In this document: in pieces, positions 1-13,843 of the stretch
Layout: the number at the start of each line of letters is the position of its first letter
Numbering within the stretch: the first letter of the stretch is position 1
NCBI GenBank assembly: GCA_964035545.1
Contig: OZ037770.1
Span: forward strand, 2,664,001-2,728,000
Direction: 5' to 3'
Length of the DNA: 64,000 nucleotides
Source of the DNA: Bugula neritina
Lineage: Eukaryota; Bryozoa; Gymnolaemata; Cheilostomatida; Bugulidae
The notes under the pieces: model-generated
What the model saw: the letters and a program-made list of their open reading frames with translations, nothing else
Databases searched by the model: none
What the model was told of the DNA's origin: nothing
Translations under genes and position numbers: made by a program

Positions 1-172
1 TAGCTAATAAATTTCCTCACCTACAACCCACACATTTTGTATGGCGGGAAACTCGCATCATATGGCCCTACGCTAACATACTTTGAAATATGCTTTATTG
101 ACGTGTATTCATCATAATGTATTCATAAACTTTGTTAACAGATGTATTTTCAAACTATAGTTTATGTACATG

Positions 173-340
173 TGTTGCAATTTGCGCTTCACTGTTTATT
201 AATGGGTCTATTGTTGTGAATTTATGCTTCACTTGTAATTATTGGGTCTACTTAAGCAAAGCAGATACTAATAAAAGGTACAACTATTCAAAACCGTTAC
301 ATAATAAAGAGATAAAATATACAATTAGACTTTACAGTGC
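173..340 (-). repeat. probable 3' LTR remnant (U5 end)
   Basis: About 47 bp here (from 212) match positions 9514-9560 nearly base for base, including the shared word GCTTCACTTGTAATTAT. On the minus strand both copies end in ACAACA. The 9.5 kb copy is followed by a short leader and a gag start, so it would be the 5' LTR and this one the 3' LTR. A partial tandem duplication of the same segment lies just outside, at 178-211. The inner LTR boundary is not clear. Confidence 0.45.
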
Positions 341-399
341 TTCGTTCTGGACCAACACTTGGCCAGAACGTTCCACTCTGTACGTGTGATTTGGCATCA

Positions 400-1077
400 T
401 CATTGCTGCTCACCCAACACCTCGTGAGCCGTCCTCATGCATTTTATGACCTCATCCACGTAATCATGAATGTTGCTCTCTGGAACTGGAACATGGTAAG
501 TTACGTGTTCAGGAACCTTTGTTTTCCTCCCCAGTATGAGAAAGTTAGGAGTCTCCAGTGTGCTGGAGTGAGGGGTACTAAGGTAAGCTCGCATGATTTG
601 CGGCAGCACCAAGTCCCACTCTTTCTGACTCTTACAAATAAGCAGGCTTCTCAGTGAGTCACCTAGCATTCGGTTGTTCCGCTCTACAACCCCATTCCCT
701 TGCCGGTGTTACGGGGTCATCCGACTTTGGTTAACCCCCACCGTCTTACAGAGATCGCTCATAAGTTGCGACTAAAACTGGGCGTCTTGATCAGAGTGTA
801 GTTGTTCCAGCAGGCCGAAACAACAGAACACCTGCTGATTCAAGGCCCTGGCCACCGAGGGGGCCGACGCATCTGGAATAGCCAGCACATCAGCCCACCA
901 TGTAAAATGGTCAGTTAACACCAGTATCCAGTTACTACTTCTCACAAACGTGGGCATGGGGCCCACCAGATCTACAGCCACGATCTGCCACAAATGACCG
1001 GCATGTAGTTGACGCCTCCCTGCGGCCATGCTTGCTAGCTTGACCGATCTCACACTTCCGCACCCGGAGTTAGACAT
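400..1077 (-). pseudogene. Ty3/Gypsy integrase, degenerate
   Basis: The frame 1077-772 carries the start of the integrase catalytic core, with the first aspartate in VDLVGP and the second in LHSDQDAQF. The frame 669-400 carries the end of the core and the C-terminal part, with a EWDLVLPQIMRAY block and a TPNFLILGR block typical of Gypsy integrases. The linking segment 771-670 still shows the GNGVVERNN block with the catalytic glutamate, but it has a stop and lies in a shifted frame. This is a decayed copy and cannot encode an intact enzyme. The identification rests on motif order and is secure. Confidence 0.88.
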
Positions 1078-1719
1078 CCCGGGTCATACCGGCCAATACC
1101 ACTGGAGTTGAAGGCATCTAGTCACCCGCCCAGTTCCTGCATGACCTCGCTTATGGGTGTCCAAGATCAACTCCCGTCGCAGAGCAAACAGGCAGACTAC
1201 CCTCTCTCGTTCCCGGTAATTTGCATCGGTTAACAACGTTATCGTTAACAACCCATCACCATTAAACTGGAGGGAATCCTAGTGGTTACAGAAGTACTTA
1301 AACTCTGCGCACTTGACTCGCTGTTTGGCCTCACCAGGCCGCCGTTTTTCCTTCTTGGCCCATACTAGGTCAGCTACTACCCCAGGTAGTGTAGCTTGCA
1401 GCCGACACAGCTCCTTGAAGTTCCTGACCAGCGTAGGGTTTGCATGAAGGTTGTTAACAGCTTTAGTAGGGGATTCGGACTAGAGTTGTCCTTCATCCCA
1501 GCTGTATGTATCAGCTTTCCCCGTCTGCTCCTCCACATCGAAGCGAGGGGGTCTACTATCCCTGCGCTCGATGTTTAGGCATTGCTTACACCCATATACT
1601 TGGCGGCGGCTTAATCTGTCGGCATTACCGTGTTTCTTACCGGGTTGGTGTTCGATCCGGTACGAAAACTCAGCCAGGATTTCAAGCCAGCACGCTACTT
1701 AGCTAAAAGGTTCAGTCCG

Positions 1720-2600
1720 TCAACACAGCCATATCAAGGACGCATGGTCCATTTGTAACCTGAACGTACGCCCATACAGATACGGTATAAAGTGTTTTAC
1801 CGCCTTGACTACTGCCAGGAGCTTTCTCCTGGTTGTACAGTAGTTCTTCTCAGAGGCCGACAGAGCCTTACTAGAGTAAGCTACCTCTACCTCACGACCA
1901 TCTTGGACCTGAGACAGCACAGCCCCCACATTGTGGTTACTGGCATCAGTATCCAAAATGTACTCACTTGCCAGATCAGGGTACGCTAAGATGGGCATCT
2001 CCACTAACCAATCCTTGAGGTGATCGAATACCTGCTGTTCTGCATACGTTCACTGCCAACATACTGCCTTTGCTGTCAGCCGGTTTAGCGGCTGAGCAAT
2101 TACTGCAAAGTCAGGTATGTGCTGCCAATAGTACCCTACCAACCTCAGGAACGCCTGCAATTCAGGAAAGTCGACAGGGACGGCCCAGTCCCTCACAGCC
2201 CGTACCTTCTTTGGGTCGGTGGCGTCCCTATCTCGGGCAATTAAATGGCCCAGGTACTTAAGCTCCTGTTGTAGCAATGTACACTTTGAGGGCTTGAGCT
2301 TTAGACCAGCAGCTCGAAGTTTGTCAAACACTTCTCTGAGTTGACTGACACAAGTGTTGAAGTCGGGGGAGAAAACGATGACATCATCGAGATATATGAG
2401 CAAGGTCTTTTAGTGTAGCCCACTCAGGACCTGCTCCATAAGTCGCTGGAAGGTGGCCAGTGCAGACGTCAGTCTGAATGACAACACTTTCCACTTTCAG
2501 AGGCCGTTTCACGGTTTTTGAGTGTCCAAGCTGAAGGTTTCGGCAGGCCTTGCGACCGGCTAACTCTCCATGGGGCTTGCCACCTTGGCGAAGGCTCATC
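1720..2600 (-). pseudogene. Ty3/Gypsy reverse transcriptase and RNase H, degenerate
   Basis: The frame 2403-2050 has the YLDD catalytic box of reverse transcriptase (LIYLDDVIVFS) followed by the thumb region (LKYLGHLI). The frame 2004-1720 has the RNase H start (ILDTDASNHNVGAVLSQ) and its EKNY and LLAVV blocks. Just upstream, 2404-2500 still reads the ATFQRLMEQVLSGL block in front of the YLDD box, but with an in-frame stop. Sequence N-terminal to that is lost or scrambled. The segment 1080-1700 should hold the end of RNase H and the integrase zinc finger but has no readable frame. Confidence 0.88.
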
Positions 2601-2709
2601 CTATTGGGTTTGGGCTTTGGCCTCGGCCTCAGACGGTTAAACCGAGGTCCACGGTCGGCAGAATCTACCGTGGGCCGTTGTTGTTTAACTGTCTCCCTCT
2701 ACCATTAGG

Positions 2710-2751
2710 GCAGCATTGTACGAAGTGCCCATCACTACCACAGTCCTAACA
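2710..2751 (-). pseudogene. gag-type CCHC zinc knuckle remnant
   Basis: Translation of the minus strand gives a C-x2-C-x4-H-x4-C knuckle with one in-frame stop inside the first C-x2-C. This is the nucleocapsid signature of retrotransposon gag proteins. It lies upstream of the reverse transcriptase on the same strand, as expected. Only this short block is recognisable. Confidence 0.6.
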
Positions 2752-2800
2752 AATGGGGGGCTCACTTGCCGATGACAGCTGTCGGCGACCTTTTGGGTCG

Positions 2801-4379
2801 GTTAGCCGTCGACTATTAGTGCAGATGCTTGATCTCAGCTAGCAGCTCTCGAATAAAGCTCACAGTTGGTTTAAGGTCATGCTTTTCAGTTTCTGGCTCT
2901 TTGCCAGGTGTTTTATGTTCTATATGAACAATGTTCCACTGATAGCTCGAACAGGTTGAATGTCACAAGAACAAAAAAAATATGAAAAGATAAAGAAACT
3001 TATGTTCTCCAATATACTTTTTTATTTTTTTCAAAAGCCAATTCATGTTTAAGTTATAGCTTGTTGAAAAACATAGTCCCCCTTCCACATTCTTTTTAAT
3101 TTATACGCTCCTGACTTGTTATTGTGTCTCAATATGCCTTGTTTTTGAGTGCTCGTTAGTCTCGCTTCACTAACTTTGCCTATACTTCACAAGTGCCAGT
3201 GCTGCTGGCTCAAAAGCTAAATGTTATAAAATATAAACTGTCAGCTAAAACCCAATCTTGTATTCCTAGGTTGGTTGGCCTAAATAAAACAATAGTCAAA
3301 TCATGATTTCATGTTTTAAAAATTTACTCTATTCTAACCTGCTGCCTAGCTAGTTCTATTTTTGATGTATAATTACAGAATTTGTGAACCCTTTTTTTGG
3401 CAACCATCCTAGTTATAAAATGCAGTAATGGTACTTATAATATTATATTATTATCATTATAATATATTATATAGTATTATGTGTGTTTTTATTATACTGC
3501 ATAATATATATTTTATTATTGTTGTTGTGCAAACAAGTGCAATTAACCTAGTTTTCAAAATTTACCTCTAAATTATCAGAATATCAGTTTAGATATTTTC
3601 ATGCTTTGTTAGGTAAACCTAAAAAAGAGGCTGTATTCCCAAAGTAAAGGGTGTTGAATTATGAACTATATTAGATTAGCCACTCTGCTACCAAGTGCTT
3701 CAGTATAATATTATATGAATAGCTCTAATGCTTTGTCTCCGGTGGCTGGCTGCGATATGATAACTCGGCCAACTTCAAAGAGTTTAAAATTGGCGCAATC
3801 ATTCAAGAGGTTACATACTGCACAGAGCTAGCAGTGATAGTAACCTTGCTATTGACAGTACTTATTACAACTGCCAGCATATAAGCTGCATTGTAGAATG
3901 CCGTTGGGGTAGGCTAGTAAAATTAAATTCTGCTCTCTAATATACCTTAGACACAATGCAGCAACATAATTTTTAGTTACAAATTACATTTGCCACCCTT
4001 ACATGAGCTGTGATCTTCATAAAGATTCATATGATTAGAGATTTATGCTATAGGCCCTACCTGTGCTAGTGTATGATGAAAATAACACACCATCGTCAAA
4101 GTTAACTTCAAGTATGTTGTTTTCCAGAAACTCAGTATTGTCGATTTATTTCTCGCATACAAATACTTATGTAATAGCATACAGTTTAAGTTTTATTTTA
4201 GAGCACATCTGCAAACTCTACAATAAGAACTTGTTTTACCAGTCTATTTCAGACCTGTTTTTGTAGCTAGTAATACGCAAGCTACTTATTTTTAAACTTT
4301 TGGGTTATTTGTTCAAAACCATTAGCTTTGCTAGTAACCAGGGGCTATTGCAACAGTTCACTGCTAATCAACATGAATA
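2801..4379. other. non-coding AT-rich stretch
   Basis: There is no frame of convincing length or composition. The 3430-3530 portion is almost pure A/T with short inverted runs. I see no recognisable repeat family. Confidence 0.5.
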
Positions 4380-7300
4380 GACGATGTAAATTTGGTACAT
4401 TTAGTACCTTGTACCAACTCTAGAATACTCACCACTATAACTTATAAAAACTTCTGCAAGTTCAAATGCAAAATGCGTACTTTTAGAAAATAGCTGTGCA
4501 ACTTTTATTACATGCATTGTTTTATTTCATATCTTAAATTTATGAACAATGAGTTCATTTTTCAAAATGTTTAAATTAAGTGCTCAAAAAATGCAATGAA
4601 AAATTTTTATTCTTGCACAAATACCCTGGTGCAGTTTGACCACAACCCCAGCTGTTTTGGCAAACACATTTAATGGTTTTTTTTTATTGACATAGTGGTG
4701 AATGAGCTGGTTGTTTTTGGCAGTTGGGTAGACTTGAAGCTTGGCAGCTTTTAAACAATTCTGATTGGCAGGATTTTACACGATAAGTTGATGTTTGTAT
4801 CTGATTGGCCTAATAATACATATGCATTTGAAAATGTAGAGTTCTATATAAGCCATAATGGTGATATTTTAGAGTTGGTACCACACCCCTTTTGGGTTGA
4901 GTTTTATAGTCTGTTCCTGCTGTAGTCATCTACAACAACAGTGTATAGGGAAATTATTAGTATTACGAAATCTGTTTTGGCTTACTTTGCTATGCCAGTT
5001 TTCTGACTTAGTTTGTAATCAACTGTGTTGGCAGTTAAAACTGAGGGTGATTTCATCAAAGGTGGACATTGCTGAGGCCTTAGAACATCAAATCAACCAG
5101 TGCTGTTACTTGGTTTTATTGTAAAGCAGTAGTGAGAGCAGGGATGTAGTGGTACCCATACGGTCCCATACGCCGTATGGCCTAGAAGAAAATAGACTGT
5201 TCTAGGCCATACGCCCGTATGGGCATATTTTTGAAAGATGATTAGTGCACAGGATAGTTTGGGCATCCTCACTGAGAATATCATAAATTTCGCTAACAAT
5301 CTAATTTAAGTTCTTGTTATGTTAATGCTATGTGGGTGGCATGCGTGTTGCCTACTTGTGATTGTTTAGCCTGAGATTACACTATGAATACTATGCAGCT
5401 ATCAACATTGCATCTTCTTATCTCTACGTGTTCACTGAAGCGCGAAGTGCTGTGCATTGGTGATTACTAAGGAAAAAATCTTTCATTTTCAGTGTATAAA
5501 TCACTAACTTGTAGAAAATCTATGAAGGCTATTGACAAGATTGAACAAAAAATTTACCATTCATAAATTTCTCAGGTTTCCGACAGTGTTTGTTCTATTC
5601 AAATACCATGCTTTCCTGCTGAGATATTTGGCAGGGATTGAAAAATAAATTTTTCAGGTAAAATTGGCCAAAAATGGGTAGATTTTTGTCGATAACTTTG
5701 CAAAAAAATATTGAAAACTCAAAAAACAGGTGCTCTGAGGAACAGGAAGATCTAAAACATGGTTTTTAAATTTTAATTCTAGCACAATTAAGTGAGGTTT
5801 TATTTGGCAGGACTGAATTCTTATAATATACTAATAATGTGGCCTCAGCAAGGCAGTGACAGCTAGAAGTTGGCCCTTATCTATCATGTGTGAACTTGCA
5901 TTTTGTCAATAAGCAATGGAATTTGGAAAAAACCAACATGAAATCAAGAAATAAAATCAAAATGTCTTCAAGAAACAGTACCAGGTGTGTAGGAGAGGCT
6001 AATGAAAATTTATCACTGAGGTCTACAGGTACTATATCCACATTTTGGTCAAAAACCTAGCATTATTGCATGTTAATTATCAATGCAATAAGGTTTTGCA
6101 AACTGTACACCACCATAAGTAACCTTTTATGTTTGATTGTACTAACGCCTGGCTTTACATTTAATCCTCTTCTAGGTTAACACATATTAAACCTGTCAAA
6201 TTTGTTCTTTTGGGGTATATTTCCTTCATGTATCTAGTGGAAGCTCAGGGGTTTTATTTTAAAACCAAGTCAACATACTTTTCTTGGGTGTGCTTTATAT
6301 TGTGTGTAAGGAGGTGTGGCGGTATCACCTTATGGATTAGACTAGTACTCTAATAAACTCCAAATAGGTTTTCAACCAATTTCTGCTTGCCAATGAGTTA
6401 TCAACTCAAATTGCTCTTTATAATTAACCAACACACATTTTCTGATTAGCAATCTTCCTCTGTTCTGATCTATTATTCTTTTTCTGTGCACAGCACTGTA
6501 TTAGTTATTTAAAGTAATCAGGTTGCATTTGGAGAGCACTTGTTACCTGCCTCTATCCTTCCATCTTTTTGAGATATTCAGCAATTTTTCTGTACAGGTT
6601 GGACTTAGTGTCAGAATAAACCTAACTGCAGTTGAGTAAGACTACATTACATTACATTACAGTCAACAGGTATGGGACAAGACTGAATATTTATATAGTT
6701 TGCAGCAATGCCCAGTCGTCATGTAGCTGGTATGGTATGAAAATAATAGCGAGGTGCACATTTCAACACAGATTTTTTTCAGAAGAATTATAATTCACAA
6801 TGGCTTTAAATTGCATAAATTTGCATCAGAAGTGCTCTGAGGGCTTCGGTGGCTGGGGCGCTGCCCCGGGCCCCGCTGGGGGCCTGGGCGGCCCCCTGGA
6901 CCCCCGGCCTGAGAGTATGGCCAAGAATATTTTTACCACTACAACCCTGAGTGAGAGCATAGCACACTATCACAGTCACTGAGCTGCAATGACAGTGGCT
7001 ACACCAAACTCGTCAGTTCTATTATATTATCTTATGTAAGGCACGGCAAAACAATATGGACTCACATGCAAGGCACTACATGCTAATACTCATCTTTATA
7101 CAAAATGTCTAAATTATCTATTGCTAATAGCTGTGCATTTAAATCCAATGCAGATGAATATGCGACAGAGTAGAAAGCTACTGTTTTACAAACCTAAAAT
7201 AAAATAATAATGCGGGTACACAAGCAAATAATTTATAGTTAGCGTAGGCTAATGCATTTGTAATGTGCATGTTAAACAACTTTTTTATAATTTATTACAT

Positions 7301-8282
7301 TAGACTATGAGAATGTATTTAGTAGTATGCATTGATTTAAAACTAAATAATGAAATGATTATCATTATTGCAACCTCTGTGCTTGATAGACAGGATAGAG
7401 AGGGGTGGTGTGACTGCTGTAATTGTGCTACTGCTCTATACATACTAACAGAGACTAGGCTAGTGTTTTGACGTGCCTTACATACTGTCATTGCAGCTCA
7501 ATGACTGTGATAGTGTGCTATGCTCTCACTACTGCTTTACAATACAACCAAGTAACAGCACTGGTTGATTTGATGTTCTAAGGCCCCAGCAATGTCTACC
7601 TTTAATGAAATCACCCTCAGTTTTAACTGCCAACATAGTTGATTATAACAAAACTAAATCAGAAAACTGGCATAGCAAAGTAAGCCAAAACAGATTTCGT
7701 AATACTAATAATTTCCCTATACACTGTTGTTGTAGATGACTACAGCAGGAACAGACTATAAAACTCAACCCAAAAGGGGTGTGTACCAACTCTAAAATAT
7801 CACCATTATAGCTTATATAAAACTCTACATTTTCAAATGCAAATGTATTATTAGGCCAATCAGATACAAACATCAACTTATTGTGTAAAGTCCTGCCAAT
7901 CAGAATTGTTTAAAAGCTGCCAAGCTTCAAGTCTACCCAACTGCCAAAAACAACCAGCTCATTCACCACTATGTCAATAAAAAAAACCATTAAATGTGTT
8001 TGCCAAAACAGCTGGGGTTGTGGTCAAACTGCACCAGAGTGTTTGTGCAAGAATAAAAATTTTAGTTGCATTTTTTGAGCACTTAATTTAAACATTTTGA
8101 AAAATGAACTCATTGTTCATAAATTTAAGATATGAAATAAAACAATGCATGTAATAAAAGTTGCACAGCTATTTTCTAAAAGTATGCATTTTGCATTTGA
8201 ACTTGCAGAAGTTTATATAAGTTATAGTGGTGAGTATTCTAGAGTTGGTACAAGGTACTAAATGTACCAAATTTACATCGTC
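4380..8282. mobile_element. fold-back element with about 0.8 kb inverted arms
   Basis: The left arm (4380-5138 continuing at 6958-7055) and the right arm (7459-8282) are near-identical in opposite orientation. The outer end reads GACGATGTAAATTTGG on the left and its exact complement on the right. The unpaired centre is only about 400 bp and has no transposase frame. Each arm is itself an inverted repeat: a roughly 60-bp block starting GTACCAACTCTA at 4418 recurs reversed at 4822-4882, and the same pair recurs at 7783 and 8190-8255. A diverged single copy lies at 14012. No convincing target duplication remains at the outer ends. The left arm was later split by the hAT element at 5139-6949. Confidence 0.8.
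5139..6949. mobile_element. hAT-type element inserted in the fold-back left arm
   Basis: The element starts CAGGGATGTAGTGGTA and ends with the complement of CAGGGTTGTAGTGGTA, so the terminal inverted repeats match at 15 of 16 positions. Both ends are flanked by AGTGAGAG (5131-5138 and 6950-6957), an exact 8-bp duplication as hAT transposases make. The right arm of the host fold-back holds the uninterrupted site with a single AGTGAGAG, which proves the insertion. Near the right end (6850-6915) is a strikingly GC-rich patch within otherwise AT-rich DNA. Near the left end, 5159-5225 holds inverted CCATACG/CGTATGG words. No transposase frame is readable, so it is non-autonomous or decayed. Confidence 0.85.
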
Positions 8283-9095
8283 CATTGACAGCCTACAGCA
8301 TACATGCATAATAATTAGATACTGAACACTGGGCTAAACCTTAAATTGATCTTATAGTATACAATGTACTTAAAATAATCATATGTGAATTAGAAAAACT
8401 GGAAGTACACCTGCTGCACTATAGACAGACCTTTACTGACAAGACTGCAAAGTGAAGTGATTTAGCTGAAATTAACTCTGCTAAACAAACAAAGAATTAT
8501 GTTGTGCTGAGGCATTGTCAATAGATTGTAACATAGTGAGATATGATTCAGCTAAGTGCTAATGTAAAACAGGGAACATTATATTGGCAGAAATTCAATA
8601 GATTGCCAATTTGTGCTAGAGGGTACTATATGTTATTGTGATAGCGCAGAGCGGCAACCGTACTATAGGAATGTTATAATTAGTCACAGGAGCGTAGCTA
8701 GAACCACCATATGAAAAATTTAGAAAATTGCAGTGAAACTTGCAAAATGGTGTATGTTTTTACTAAATTGTGAAGAGCATAAACAGAATTTCAAAAAACA
8801 AAAAAAGTATATTAGAGAAAACATATCAAGGAATGTCAAGTTTAACTTTTAGACTTTATAAAATGAATCCCCTGTGCTACAGCAGTGGAACATGGAGGGT
8901 GTAAAATTTTACTTATTATGCAACAACTTTCTCAGAAAATTTTTTATTGAAAAATTAAAAAAGTATATGAAAGAGGAATGCAAGAGCTATTTTTTCATGT
9001 AAAATTTATTAATGTGAGACAAAAACTGTTCGAGCTATCCCCTGGAAACCGTTTATATATAACATAAAGCAGTGCCTAAATCTGGAAAGTAATGA
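8283..9095. other. non-coding stretch, possible transposon end
   Basis: There is no coding signal. At 8687-8701 the words CAGGAGCGTAGCTAG resemble a hAT-type terminal repeat, but I found no partner end or target duplication. Confidence 0.35.
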
Positions 9096-9109
9096 CCTTA
9101 AACTAACTG

Positions 9110-9458
9110 TGCTGGTGGTCAAGCTAGTCGGCTCGTCGGCTGCCGCCGCAGCGCGTGTACAGCCGACTTGGCTGGTGACGCCGACGACACCAACACGTCA
9201 TTGTCGGCCTCAACTTGCTGTACTGTTGTCCCAGGCCAACACGTACCGTCGGCTTGGAAATATGCATTCCTAAGCCTGAGAGCTCTCTCCACCGTCTCAA
9301 CCTCAGCTACCAGCAGGTGTTACCTTAAACCAAGGTTGTTAATAGACTGGAGGAAAGCATCCAGTGGCAGACTCTGTCAGCCATTTGCAGCATATGCCGT
9401 CCTCCATCGCTACTAGTTTGACTGGTTCTTGACGGGGTATGTTCTCCTCGTCGGCCAT
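9110..9458 (-). pseudogene. Ty3/Gypsy gag N-terminal fragment
   Basis: A minus-strand ATG at 9458 opens a frame beginning MADEENIPRQEP. It passes through frame shifts and stops by about 9340, while the sequence stays GC-rich and codon-like to about 9110. It lies 55 bp inside the 3' end of a candidate LTR, as a gag start should. That it belongs to gag is inferred from position and family architecture, because the N-terminal part of gag is poorly conserved. Confidence 0.5.
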
Positions 9459-9512
9459 CTTTTACTTCCTGGCTAGGAGCATTAGCAGTAAAAAGATTCA
9501 ACCGCAGCTACC

Positions 9513-9790
9513 ACTGTTGTAAATTTACGCTTCACTTGTAATTATCGGGTCTATTTATGCAAAACCATTATGCCAGGTTTACAATTACCAACACTTTATT
9601 CTACTTATTAAACACACTGAATAAAACTGTGCAAGTAATAAAACACAATACATAATCAAGAAGAGAATATACAAAACTTTACACTAACAGTTCCCAATGT
9701 TATCTTCTGGCTAGTCAAGTAGACTAGTGCCCAATACAAGTAGCTCAGCTCTGCCCACTACTAATTGCTAACAGTCCATTCATTGTATGG
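9513..9790 (-). repeat. candidate 5' LTR of the Gypsy relic
   Basis: The first 47 bp match the candidate 3' LTR at 212-258, and on the minus strand both end in ACAACA. Sequence after the end (TGGTAGCTGCGG, minus strand) could be a primer-binding site starting TGG. The far boundary, before the (GT)n array, is uncertain. Confidence 0.4.
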
Positions 9791-9883
9791 CCAGTGTGTA
9801 CGAGACTGGTTTAGTTGATTGGCCATCCGCTGGCACCATCACACTAGTTGATCTGCGATGCAAAATAGATCATGCCATCAGTT

Positions 9884-10430
<547 letters not shown>

Positions 10431-11224
10431 AGTTGTCCTTTCGATAATAATAAACCTATACAAAGTATCTACACATGACTTTTGCCTCACTGCTATAGAA
10501 ACTATTAATGCTTGTTAAACCAGAAAGAATAAACTGAATGAAAGAAGTTCTTTATAAAAAAATGCTTGGGAACAAAAAGTATGTATTTGTTATATTCATA
10601 TACTGATAATATAAGCCACACATTACATTATGTTTCTATATATACAATTTCATCTGCTTTCACTGATTGCATTTATCAGCCTCCTTTACATTGTACAGCT
10701 CTAACAATTTTCATTTGTATAGTGTGCAGTAATAAGAATTCCATGATTTTATTTTATAGACAGTATAATATGATGCAATTCATATAGTTTAACTTTATGT
10801 TGGCATATACAAGGTATTCACATTATAATATAATATAATATAATATAATATAATATAATATACATAGACACCTCACAATATTATAGTCATCTATTTGTTA
10901 TAGTGATATGCACAAAATATTTATGTAGACTGTTAACCACTAGCTTAATTTATACTACTTTCTGATACACAGCTTATTATGTTTAATGCATAATAAAAGA
11001 ACACAAATATTCTTATATAAAAATCAACAGATATTATATATACCATGCAGTTTAAAGTGCATGCCAGCACTATTATGCTTAATTGACATTTTGAAAAAAA
11101 TATGGTATCATAGGAATTAGAATAGCAAACTATGTCAGTTTATCCAGTTGATGTATTGTGGGCAGTGTCCTGTAGAAATGGTACAGGTAATATTGGCACA
11201 AATAGAAAAGTAGGTAAAAATAGC
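10431..11224. other. AT-rich non-coding stretch with an (ATAAT)n run
   Basis: It contains a pentanucleotide run (TAATA)n at about 10823-10862. No gene is visible. Confidence 0.6.
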
Positions 11225-11392
11225 ACATGTTTTCAATATTGGGGTGGGGGTTTGGAGTTTGAAAGAGTGGTTTGAGGTGAGGATTTTGGGTTTGTACTTG
11301 GGGTTCTGGAGTTTTGGGGTGGGGGTTTGAGTTACGAGTGAGGATTCGGGGGTTCAAGGGTTAGGGGCTTGGGTGGAGGGTTTGTGATTTGA
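11225..11392. repeat. G-rich strand-biased tract
   Basis: About 165 bp whose plus strand is built of GGGG, GGGTTT and GGATT runs with very little C, inside AT-rich DNA. Several G runs are spaced closely enough for a G-quadruplex. It is irregular rather than a clean tandem array. Confidence 0.7.
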
Positions 11393-11981
11393 GTTTAGAA
11401 AAATTTAACATCAGTGTAGTGAAATTAGCGCTAGTTTGCTTAGCTATTTTAGCTATAATAAAAACATACAAAGAAAAGTTTTCTGCAGCACAGCCAGTGC
11501 TAACTGAAAGACCTCTGGCACTTGATAATAACAAGAGCTAGTGAACTAGTTGATTTTGTAGAGAGCAAAAATAATCTTGACTGTATTTAACTAGGCTGTG
11601 ATTTGGCCAGTAAAACCTCACTAATGTCCTTTATTATATTATTATTCTAGCATTACACTATATTATTATGTGTCATTTTTACCTACTTTTCCATTTGTGT
11701 CATTATTACCTGTGCCATTTTACATGCACCAGTTTAACCTAAAATAATTGTGGGTTTCAACAAGCAAACTCTTCTCACACATAACTGACAAAACAGAGTT
11801 TTGGTGCCATCAAGTACCACCTATCTGTGTGAGGTAGGATTCTCATCAATTCAAAAAGAAGAGAAACTGCTTTAACCTGCATAGTTACTCAAGATGGGCC
11901 TGGTCATAAACAGAGTCAGACTCAAAAGCATCAATTGCAGCCATAACATTGATAATTTAATTGCTCTGTGTTTTATAGCAT
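11393..11981. other. non-coding stretch
   Basis: No gene or repeat family is recognised. Confidence 0.4.
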
Positions 11982-12145
11982 CACTGCGTTTCCATTATCG
12001 CATTATGCGAATGGATTTTTTCATTCGGCTAATGGAAACAGTTACATCGGATGAAACCGCAATTATAAGTTAATGCAAACCACAAACCACAAATAATCCG
12101 TACGAAGCATTCATTCGCATTATGCGCAGTCATGGAAACGCAGTG
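11982..12145. mobile_element. 164-bp MITE with CACTGCGTTTCCAT ends
   Basis: The terminal inverted repeats CACTGCGTTTCCAT are exact. Further inside, GCATTATGCGAATG also recurs inverted. A CAT flanks both ends (11979-11981 and 12146-12148), so a 3-bp target duplication fits. That duplication length and the small size suggest a PIF/Harbinger-like MITE. Confidence 0.75.
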
Positions 12146-12334
12146 CATGAAAACAACGATGATATTACTATTATGATAAATATATTATATGCAAACATAA
12201 TAGAATAAAATATCATATATTAACATTCAGTAAGTCATAAAATCTTTTCGCTCTTTGAAAGGGGGGAATTAATAGTAAACGTTTACGAAAGGGGGAATAG
12301 TATGAAAAAGGTTGGGAACCATTAGGCTATAGTA

Positions 12335-13843
<1,509 letters not shown>

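Larger units (their letters stand above)
173..2800 (-). mobile_element. Ty3/Gypsy retrotransposon relic, pol and 3' end
   Basis: Read on the minus strand, this stretch gives in order a gag-type zinc knuckle, reverse transcriptase, RNase H, integrase and a probable 3' LTR remnant, the usual Ty3/Gypsy order. All coding parts are broken by stops and frame changes, and the N-terminal half of the reverse transcriptase is missing. It is locally richer in G+C than the surrounding AT-rich DNA. A gag start and a matching LTR end lie at 9.1-9.8 kb in the same orientation. The two pieces may therefore be the ends of one element split by later insertions, though they could also be separate copies of one family. 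Confidence 0.85.

Noticed and set aside
6800-6982. 60-codon Gly/Pro-rich frame near the hAT right end
   Set aside because: It is created by the GC-rich patch and runs across the element boundary into the host fold-back arm, so it is not a gene of either.
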